A stretch of DNA of 64,000 nt. It comes from Thermoleophilum album (GTDB taxonomy: Bacteria > Actinomycetota > Thermoleophilia > Solirubrobacterales > Thermoleophilaceae). Positions 57,768 through 64,000 of this stretch are shown one piece after another. Each line of letters starts with the position of its first letter. Positions within the stretch are counted from its first letter, which is position 1. The stretch is taken from positions 62,001 through 126,000 of the forward strand of contig NZ_FNWJ01000001.1 in the NCBI RefSeq assembly GCF_900108055.1, read 5' to 3'. The translations under genes and the position numbers were made by a program. Under the pieces are notes generated by a model. The model searched no databases. It was not told the origin of the DNA and saw only the letters and a list, made by a program, of their open reading frames with translations.

Positions 57768-57988
57768 CGGGAAGGCTCGCGGCCACCCCCGTCGACGGGA
57801 CAGAGGGGCGGGGTGAATCGATAGGGGCAGAGCGACGATAGACGGTGCCAGCGCTCGCGCGCAAGCCAGCGGCGCGCTAGGCTCGAGGCCCGTTGCGCGA
57901 AGCGGCCCTCGGGCCATAAGCTTTCGCGCAGAGAAAACCGCTTCGTCACGCGCCGACTTTCTTTCCTAGCCCCCTCGAGGCGCACCTC

Positions 57989-58798
57989 ATGTGGAACGGT
58001 CAAACAGTCTCGGTGGTTTTGCCCACCTACGCCGAGCGCCTTTCGATTCGGAGGGTCATCGAAGCCTTCTTCGAGACCGGCGTGGTCGATGAAGTCGTCG
58101 TAATCGACAACAACGCGGAGCCGGGCACTCGGGAGGAGGTAGCGGCGACGCGGGCACGGCTGGTCGTCGAACCGCGGCAAGGCTACGGGCACGCGATCCG
58201 GCGCGGGTTGCTCGAGGCAGACGGCGAGCTGGTCGTCGTGACCGAGCCCGACGGCACCTTCCTGCCGCAGGACATATCCAAGCTCCTGGTCTACAGCGAC
58301 GAGTGCGATGCGGTGTTCGGCACGCGCACGACGCGCAACTTCATCTGGCGAGGTGCGAACATGCCGCCGCTTCTGCGCTGGGGAAACTGGGGCGTGGCGA
58401 AGCTCGTTGAGGCCCTTTTCAACACCAACCACCTGAGTGACGTCGGCTGCACGTACAAGCTCTTCCACCGGGACCTTGCACGCCACATAGCGCAGCATAT
58501 GGCGATTGGCGCGAACCACGCCGCGATCGAGATCATGCTGATCACGATCACGAGCAGAGCGTCGTTCATCGAGCTGCCGGTGAACTATCTGCCGCGAGTA
58601 GGTCGCTCGTCAGTCACCGGGAATCACCTGGTAGCAATCGGTCTCGGCCTACGGATGGTTCGTGAGGTCCTGCGGTACCGCCTCAGGGGAGGCGCACCCC
58701 CGTATCGTTCGGAACGACGACCGCCGCTAGCCCCCTTGGTGGAGCTGCCGCGCGCGAGCGAGACTCACAAGCGCGCGGTTGAGCAGACAACCAACTAA
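57989..58798 (+). CDS. Family 2 glycosyltransferase (polyprenyl-phosphate sugar transferase-like)
   Basis: 269 residues: VSVVLPTYAERLSIRRVIEAFFE, VVVIDNNAEPGTREEV, VVEPRQGYGHAIRRGL, the VVTEPDGTFLP acidic motif and FGTRTTRNFIWRGANMPPLLRWGNWGVAKLVEALF, then LSDVGCTYKLFHRDL as in DPM1-type enzymes. No membrane helices. ATG 57989. The C-terminus is Pro/Arg-rich. Transcribed alone between two minus-strand blocks; it could charge the lipid carrier used by the GT39-type protein at 58.9-60.7 kb. Confidence 0.87.
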   Translation: MWNGQTVSVVLPTYAERLSIRRVIEAFFETGVVDEVVVIDNNAEPGTREEVAATRARLVVEPRQGYGHAIRRGLLEADGELVVVTEPDGTFLPQDISKLLVYSDECDAVFGTRTTRNFIWRGANMPPLLRWGNWGVAKLVEALFNTNHLSDVGCTYKLFHRDLARHIAQHMAIGANHAAIEIMLITITSRASFIELPVNYLPRVGRSSVTGNHLVAIGLGLRMVREVLRYRLRGGAPPYRSERRPPLAPLVELPRASETHKRAVEQTTN

Positions 58799-58858
58799 GC
58801 CGCTAACGGGCGACTGCCCGCGCGCTGCGCTGTCGCTCTCGCACAACGGCGCGACCTT

Positions 58859-60694
58859 CTAGCTCCCGGCCTTTCGCCCACCAGCCAGCGTATGCCCTGC
58901 TTTGGCATTCGTTCTGCGCAGTACTACGAGCACCGGTCGCGCAAATCCACGCTCGGCGCGATCGACGAAGACCGCGCGCAGGCCCAGTGAACGCCATTGG
59001 CGAGAGGGATCAGCAACCCTGCGCACGCGCGCCCTAAAGGGCCCTGATGCGCTCTTCGGAAGCGACTGCATAAAGAGGAACACGCGCCCCCGTCGCGATG
59101 TATGGATGAGCGCTCGCGCCAACGCATCCCGCAAGCTGGGGCGGTGATCGAACAACCCGAAGGGGCGGTCGCGGACCTCCGGAGCGCCAGCGCGGAAGGT
59201 CGGCAGCGACGGGTGCGGCAGGGTATCGAGAACACTCGGCGGCCCCGGGCTCAGGATGGCCGTGCCATCGACGATGGCATCGCCGACGCGCGCTTCCCTC
59301 CTCAGATGTTCTGCGAGCGGGCGCACCTCCGGCCTACCCTGCTCCCCGAGCGCAGTCAGCGCGCCGCTAAGCACGAAACACCCGCAGATACCCGCTGCCC
59401 CGATCGCGCGGGTGAACCCGCGCAGCAGAAACGGGACCGAACCGAGCAGCACAACGAGCGCGGGATAGGACGCTGCCAGGTTGCGAGGTCCGTACACGTG
59501 TGTACCGACAAGGGATACCGCGAGCGCGAGGACCGGGTTGGCGAGCGCGAGCATCACCGTCAGCGCCACCAGACGCTGTCGCTCCCTGCTTAGGGAAAGC
59601 AGGTGCCGCCGGACTACGAGACCGAAGAGGGCGACCGCAACACCCACCACGAGCAACGCGACCCCCACCGCCCCGGGTATCGCGGATACCGGCACGACCG
59701 CGTAGGGATAAGCGAACGACCAGTGCAGCCAATAACGGGTCAGGTTCTCCAGATCGAGCGGTGTGAGGGCGTTGAGCAGCGGTGTAGTCCACGAGTTTTG
59801 ATCGGCGATCACCCCCGGTATCCAGGGCGCAAACAGCACTGCCGCCCCGAAATTCGCGATCAGGGCAGTCCGCAACTGCGACCGTTGGAAGGCAGCCAGC
59901 CAAACTAACTGCGCGAAGAGGGCAAAGGCGGCCGTGTAGTGGCTGTACATGGCGGCGGCCGACGCCAATGCGTACCCGGCCCAGTAGACGCGCCGCCGCC
60001 GGCGGACCGCCTGAACTAGGCAGACCGTGCTAGCGGTCACGCACAGCATCATTAGGGCATAGGCGCGCGCCTCCGCCGAGTAGTAGATGAGGAAGGGACT
60101 TGCAGCCGCAAGCACGCCCGTGGCGAAAGCGGCACCCCTTCCGGCTAGAAGACGCGCCCACCAAACGACGAGCGGCAACAGCAGCATTCCCGCGACAAGC
60201 GACGGCAAGCGGAAGAAGAGCGGCTCCTTGCCAAGCCAAGTCGACACACGCGCGAGAACGAAGAACAGAGGGGGCGTGATCTCCGCGTCCGTCTTGACGA
60301 GGCGGACGACGTCGAGCACCGACGAAGGGGTCGTGACGTCCCAGTACGTCGCGAGTTCGTCGCCGAAGAGATCGTCGCCGGCGACCCTCAATCGCCACCA
60401 GCCAGCGACGACGAAAACAAGCCCGATCGCACCCCAAAAGAGGACCGGGCGCGCTTGCCGCAAGCTGGTGCCAATGCCCGTGGTTGGTGAGCCGTCGCGT
60501 ACCGCGCTCGGCCTGTCTGGGGCGACCTCGGCTAGCTGGCCGTGTAACTCCACCGACGCGATGCTAAAGGCGCTCGGTGGCCGAGGGAAGGCTGTTTGGC
60601 AAGCCCCCCGGACGGCGGGCCGGCCGCTGGCGGGCAGAGCGGTGCGTTGCGAGCAGCACCGCGGCCCTCTAGGTTCATCGGCGAGCATGCCCAC
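58859..60694 (-). CDS. GT39/PMT-2 type membrane glycosyltransferase
   Basis: 611 residues with ~10-12 helices. After a soluble N-terminal region (~1-80) and first helix (VLFWGAIGLVFVVAGWWRL) comes the acidic loop DDLFGDELATYWDV, typical of the catalytic aspartate site in ArnT/PMT-like enzymes, then TPPLFFVLARVSTWLGKEPLFFRLPSLVAGMLLL. It would transfer a sugar from a lipid phosphate donor to an extracytoplasmic acceptor. GTG 60694 and ATG 60688 are both possible starts. The C-terminal ~130 residues form a soluble domain. Confidence 0.83.
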   Translation of the reverse strand: MGMLADEPRGPRCCSQRTALPASGRPAVRGACQTAFPRPPSAFSIASVELHGQLAEVAPDRPSAVRDGSPTTGIGTSLRQARPVLFWGAIGLVFVVAGWWRLRVAGDDLFGDELATYWDVTTPSSVLDVVRLVKTDAEITPPLFFVLARVSTWLGKEPLFFRLPSLVAGMLLLPLVVWWARLLAGRGAAFATGVLAAASPFLIYYSAEARAYALMMLCVTASTVCLVQAVRRRRRVYWAGYALASAAAMYSHYTAAFALFAQLVWLAAFQRSQLRTALIANFGAAVLFAPWIPGVIADQNSWTTPLLNALTPLDLENLTRYWLHWSFAYPYAVVPVSAIPGAVGVALLVVGVAVALFGLVVRRHLLSLSRERQRLVALTVMLALANPVLALAVSLVGTHVYGPRNLAASYPALVVLLGSVPFLLRGFTRAIGAAGICGCFVLSGALTALGEQGRPEVRPLAEHLRREARVGDAIVDGTAILSPGPPSVLDTLPHPSLPTFRAGAPEVRDRPFGLFDHRPSLRDALARALIHTSRRGRVFLFMQSLPKSASGPFRARVRRVADPSRQWRSLGLRAVFVDRAERGFARPVLVVLRRTNAKAGHTLAGGRKAGS

Positions 60695-60724
60695 TAGCCC
60701 CCGCTGTCGACTTCAGCTGCCGCG

Positions 60725-62068
60725 ATGAACACGCCCGTCGTGATCGAGGTTCGCGACGTCGCGAAGACGTTCTTGGTCCCGGAGCACCGCGTGGACACTC
60801 TGAAGGAGCGCGTAGTGCGCCCCTTCCGCCGCATCTCATACCGGCGATTCGAGGCGCTTAAGGGCGTCTCGTTCGACGTTTACGACGGTGAGTTCTTCGG
60901 GATCGTGGGGCAGAACGGCTCGGGCAAAAGCACGCTCCTAAAAATCCTCGCCAACATCTACAAGGCCGACCGCGGTCGTGTGCGCGTAGCCGGCCGGGTG
61001 GCACCCTTCATTGAGCTCGGCGTGGGCTTCAACCCCGAGTTCACGGCAAGCGAGAACATCGAAATCAACGGCGTCTTGATGGGGCTCACCCGTCGCGAGG
61101 CGCGACGGCGCGCGGATCGCATCCTGGACTTCGCAGAGCTCCAGGAGTTCCGCGAACTCAAGCTCAAGAACTACTCGTCCGGGATGATGGTGCGCCTCGC
61201 CTTCTCGATCATGGTCGAGGCGGACGCCGACATCATGCTGATCGACGAGGTGCTGGCGGTCGGCGACGCTGGTTTCGCGCAGAAGTGCATGGACGTTTTC
61301 CGCGCTCGCAAGCGCGCGGGCAAGACGATCGTGCTGGTGACGCACGACATGGCGACCGTCCAGTCGATGTGCGATCGCGCGCTGCTGATCGACGTCGGCG
61401 AGGTCCGCTACGTGGGCGATCCGGAGGAAGCCGCTCGTCGTTACCTACGTATCAACTTTCAGCGCGGGAGCAATCGCAGCGCAGCGGGCGAACCGAGCGA
61501 CCCAGCCACCGGCGGGGAGCGCATGCGGGTGGCGGTCCCCCAAACCAACGTCCGTCTCGCGTCGGCACGCCTGCTCGTCAACGGCGAAGAAGCGCGAAAC
61601 GTCGAGGAAGGCGCGAGCTTTCTGATCGACGCACGCCTGCGCGCTGAACGGGAGCTGAAGGACCCGTTGTTCGGGCTCCAGGTCTTCAACGACGAAGGGA
61701 TCTTGATCGCCCGACCACCGCGCTGGAGGCTGCCGGAGCAGCAACGAGCGAGGAAAATTGCAGTCGACGAAGAGCTAGCCGTGCAGATCGAACTCGAGAA
61801 CCCGTTCGTCCCTGGCCGCTACTCCGTCGATCTGTGGGTCGCAGAGGAGCGCGGTCGCGACGAGATCGCCGTGCAGCCGCTGCGCCTGATCTCGTTCGTC
61901 GTTTACGGCACCGGTGAGCGCGAGGGAATCGTGCGTCTGCGCAGCCGTTGCTCGACCGAGTTGGGGCAACCGCCGACCGGATCGCACGAGATCGGGCCGA
62001 CCATGACATCGGCTTCGCCTGCCATGCCCACCGCCTCGCCGACGGACGTCGAAGACGGGGTGCTATGA
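60725..62068 (+). CDS. wzt: Polysaccharide ABC transporter ATP-binding protein (Wzt-like) with C-terminal domain
   Basis: 447 residues. ABC domain (~1-240) with Walker A GQNGSGKST, the FIELGVGFNPEFTASENIEINGVLMGL region typical of the O-antigen/teichoic-acid subfamily, signature YSSGMMVRLAFS, Walker B IMLIDEVLAVGD and the switch in VTHDMATVQ. The C-terminal ~130 residues (about 275-400) form a beta-rich module like the Wzt domain that recognises the end of the exported glycan. ATG 60725. The stop overlaps the permease start (ATGA). Confidence 0.92.
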   Translation: MNTPVVIEVRDVAKTFLVPEHRVDTLKERVVRPFRRISYRRFEALKGVSFDVYDGEFFGIVGQNGSGKSTLLKILANIYKADRGRVRVAGRVAPFIELGVGFNPEFTASENIEINGVLMGLTRREARRRADRILDFAELQEFRELKLKNYSSGMMVRLAFSIMVEADADIMLIDEVLAVGDAGFAQKCMDVFRARKRAGKTIVLVTHDMATVQSMCDRALLIDVGEVRYVGDPEEAARRYLRINFQRGSNRSAAGEPSDPATGGERMRVAVPQTNVRLASARLLVNGEEARNVEEGASFLIDARLRAERELKDPLFGLQVFNDEGILIARPPRWRLPEQQRARKIAVDEELAVQIELENPFVPGRYSVDLWVAEERGRDEIAVQPLRLISFVVYGTGEREGIVRLRSRCSTELGQPPTGSHEIGPTMTSASPAMPTASPTDVEDGVL

Positions 62069-63006
62069 GCGAACTCAGCGACACACCCTTGACGGAGACA
62101 AAGGAAGCGGTAGTCCGCACCGACTGCTCGCAAAACGGCGAGCGCAGTGCTCGCGATGGCCACGCAGCGCGTCCTCCACTAGCACTGCGTGACGTCAACG
62201 GCCCCTCAGCACTGAGCGGCGGCTGGCGTCGTGCTCTTCAGCTTCTGTGGTTGCTGTCGGTGCACGACTTCAAGAAGGCCTACTTCGGCACGGTTCTCGG
62301 CTACGTCTGGTCGGTGATGCGGCCGCTGCTTCTCTTCTCCGTTCTGGTGGCCGTCTTCACGCAGGTGTTCAGGGCCGGTTCGGGCGTTCCCCACTATCCG
62401 GTGATCCTGCTCCTGAACATCGTGTTGTTCACGTTCTTCTCGGAGGCCACGACCGCGGCCGTCGGCTCGATCGTCGCTCAGGAGTCTGTCGTTCGGAAAA
62501 CTGAGTTTCCGCGTGCGGTGATCCCGATCGCCGTGGTCCTGACGAGCCTTTTCAACCTCGGTCTGAACCTCATCGTGGTGTTCATCTTCATGCTCGCCTG
62601 GGGACTCGAACCGCGCCTCCAGTGGCTCGGCCTGATCCCGATCGTGATCGCCCTGTTCTGGCTTACCGCGGCGGTGGCGATGATCCTCGCCTCGCTCTAC
62701 CCGCGCTTCCGCGATACGGCGATCATCTGGTCGGTGCTGAGCACCGTGCTTTTCTACGGCAGCCCGGTCCTGTATCCGGCCGAGATCGTGCCCAGGCCAC
62801 TATCGCACTTCGTTCAGGCGAACCCGTTCGCGCCCTTGCTCGAGTACGCGCGCGTGTGGCTGATCGACCCCAGCGCACCGACCCCGCCCGAACTGGCCGG
62901 CGGCACCGCCTGGCTCGTAATCCCGTTCGCCTGTTTCCTGGGCATCGGGGCACTCGCGATCTGGATCATGAACCGCGAAGCGCCCCGAATCGCCGAGCGC
63001 CTCTAG
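62065..63006 (+). CDS. wzm: Polysaccharide ABC transporter permease (Wzm-like)
   Basis: 313 residues. A ~60-residue soluble N-terminus is followed by six helices: LLWLLSVHDFKKAYFGTVLGYVWSVMRPLLLFSVLVAVF, NIVLFTFFSEATTAAVGSIVAQESVVRKTEFPRAVIPIAVVL, and FYGSPVLYPAEIVP near the last helices, the hallmark ABC2-type polysaccharide permease pattern. ATG 62065 overlaps wzt by 4 bases. With wzt it exports a finished polysaccharide chain, so the locus has both a Wzx and a Wzm/Wzt route. Confidence 0.92.
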   Translation: MSELSDTPLTETKEAVVRTDCSQNGERSARDGHAARPPLALRDVNGPSALSGGWRRALQLLWLLSVHDFKKAYFGTVLGYVWSVMRPLLLFSVLVAVFTQVFRAGSGVPHYPVILLLNIVLFTFFSEATTAAVGSIVAQESVVRKTEFPRAVIPIAVVLTSLFNLGLNLIVVFIFMLAWGLEPRLQWLGLIPIVIALFWLTAAVAMILASLYPRFRDTAIIWSVLSTVLFYGSPVLYPAEIVPRPLSHFVQANPFAPLLEYARVWLIDPSAPTPPELAGGTAWLVIPFACFLGIGALAIWIMNREAPRIAERL

Positions 63007-63034
63007 AGGCTGCGTCGGCACGCAACACTGGAGC

Positions 63035-64000
63035 TCAACGTACGTGTCGGAGCACCAGACTCGCGGCCCGGCGCAGCCGCCGGGTGATTCTCCGGCCCAG
63101 CGCGCCTTCGTATTTCTGGCAACGCTGCTCGAGCTCGCCCAGCCGCTCGCGCAGACCAGTCAACTCAGCGTTCAGGGCGTGAGTTCGCTCGCGCATCCCC
63201 GCGAGCTCGGCCTGCGCACTCTCGAGACTCAAGGTCAGCTCCGCTTCACGCGCCGTCGGTATCCGCGGGGTGGGGGCCAGCTCGAGGCCGTAGCGTGGGT
63301 TCACCACGCCCTGGAGCTCACCGAGCTGCTCCACCGCGTCCTCGAGAGGCAGGTCCGGCGGGCGCACCGGCTCCCGCCCGGGGCCGCTCCCTTTGCGCCA
63401 ACGAACGCAAGTCCAGTCGACCCACTCGATGCGATCCTCGATCCCCCGCGCGGCTCGGAACTCCTCGACCGCGGCGCGGCACTCCTCGACCCAGCCGTAG
63501 TCGTCGATGATCACGAAGCCTCCCTCCACCAAGTCGTCGTAGAGGGCTTCTAGTCCCGTGCGCGTCGCCGTGTAAGTGTCACCGTCGAGGCGTATAAGCG
63601 CCCAGCGGCGCGAGCCCTTTAGCCGCGGAAGTGTCTCTTCGAAGAAACCCTCGATGAACTCGAAGCCTTCCGTGTAGCCGAAGCGAGCGAAGTTCTCGCG
63701 CACTTCCGCTGCGGAGACCGCGAGGTATTCGATCTCGCGGAGCATTCCTTCGAGCCCAGCGCTGCGACCAGCGGATGGTTCGCCCTTATCCCGCCTGAAC
63801 CCCTTGAACGAATCGGCGACCACGACCACTCGATCACCCTCGATGCCATGGGCAGCAAGCGCCGCACGCATGAACAACGCCGCACCGCCTCGCCACACCC
63901 CGGCTTCGATGAGATCTCCGGGCACTCGTTCATTCGCGATCGTCTCGATGCACCGGTCGAGATCGTCGAGACGCATCAGCCCTCCCATCGAGATCCCGTT
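63035..64000 (-). CDS. TylF/MycF-type sugar O-methyltransferase, 5' end beyond window
   Basis: The frame stays open to the right edge; the last codons seen (NGISMGGLMRLDDLDRCIE) match the internal TMIG-LRLDNL part of TylF-family proteins, so the real start is outside and ATG 63988 is probably not it. The domain has VPGDLIEAGVWRGGAALFMRAAL (motif I), VVVADSFKGF, and the metal-ligand region LIRLDGDTYTATRTGLEALYDDLVEGGFVIIDDYGW. TylF-like enzymes O-methylate sugars with Mg2+. The last ~100 residues form a coiled, basic tail ending RITRRLRRAASLVLRHVR. Convergent with wzm. Confidence 0.85.
   Translation of the reverse strand, partial: NGISMGGLMRLDDLDRCIETIANERVPGDLIEAGVWRGGAALFMRAALAAHGIEGDRVVVVADSFKGFRRDKGEPSAGRSAGLEGMLREIEYLAVSAAEVRENFARFGYTEGFEFIEGFFEETLPRLKGSRRWALIRLDGDTYTATRTGLEALYDDLVEGGFVIIDDYGWVEECRAAVEEFRAARGIEDRIEWVDWTCVRWRKGSGPGREPVRPPDLPLEDAVEQLGELQGVVNPRYGLELAPTPRIPTAREAELTLSLESAQAELAGMRERTHALNAELTGLRERLGELEQRCQKYEGALGRRITRRLRRAASLVLRHVR

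Overview
The window is uniformly GC-rich (by eye around 68-70%) and densely coded. It comes from a Gram-positive-type bacterium, most likely a deep-branching actinomycete such as Thermoleophilia/Solirubrobacterales. The grounds are ftsE-ftsX close to smpB and ssrA, an hpf-secA-prfB run, an NrtR-type NAD regulator, a GH6 cellulase and LCP cell-wall ligation. The lineage is an inference; no 16S rRNA gene or tRNA is present to settle it.

Layout. 1-8.4 kb (minus strand): ftsE, ftsX, a C-terminal processing protease, an RNase II/R family exonuclease, smpB, a GAF/HD-GYP signalling protein, tmRNA (ssrA) and a FetA/FetB-like ABC transporter cut by the window edge. 8.6-19.2 kb: small metabolic genes (metallophosphoesterase, RibD-like reductase, SDR, thioredoxin-fold protein), an unusual membrane-tailed ECF sigma factor followed by a secreted calcium-binding-repeat protein, an NAD module (nadA divergent from nrtR with a perfect palindromic operator between them; nadC translationally coupled to ftsH), and a ferritin. 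19.5-26 kb: a small exopolysaccharide island with a polyprenol-phosphate sugar transferase, an LPG-synthase-like/GT39 fusion, a cellulose-synthase-like transferase and a GH6 cellulase. 26-28.3 kb: an intact CadC-type metal sensor next to a broken P-type metal ATPase that lacks its phosphorylation segment. 28.3-34.5 kb: a methyltransferase, prfB with a programmed +1 frameshift, secA, a short hpf, and comF with an inserted tandem repeat. 34.7-38.2 kb: ctaG, a sugar nucleotidyltransferase and ahcY.

38.2-64 kb is a large cell-surface polysaccharide locus. Precursor supply comes from a UDP-glucose dehydrogenase, sugar nucleotidyltransferases and a phosphosugar isomerase, in a coupled operon. Assembly and modification use many glycosyltransferases, an acyltransferase-3, a hexapeptide acetyltransferase, a PhyH dioxygenase, three methyltransferases and a membrane sulfatase-like enzyme. 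Export and attachment use a Wzx-like flippase, a Wzm/Wzt ABC transporter with a C-terminal glycan-binding-type domain, and an LCP ligase. The two parallel export routes, the tandem glycosyltransferase paralogues with one altered active-site motif, and the repeated basic or helical C-terminal tails on unrelated enzymes are the least ordinary parts of this locus.

All gene starts are judged from the sequence alone. Family assignments rest on recognised motifs, not on database searches.
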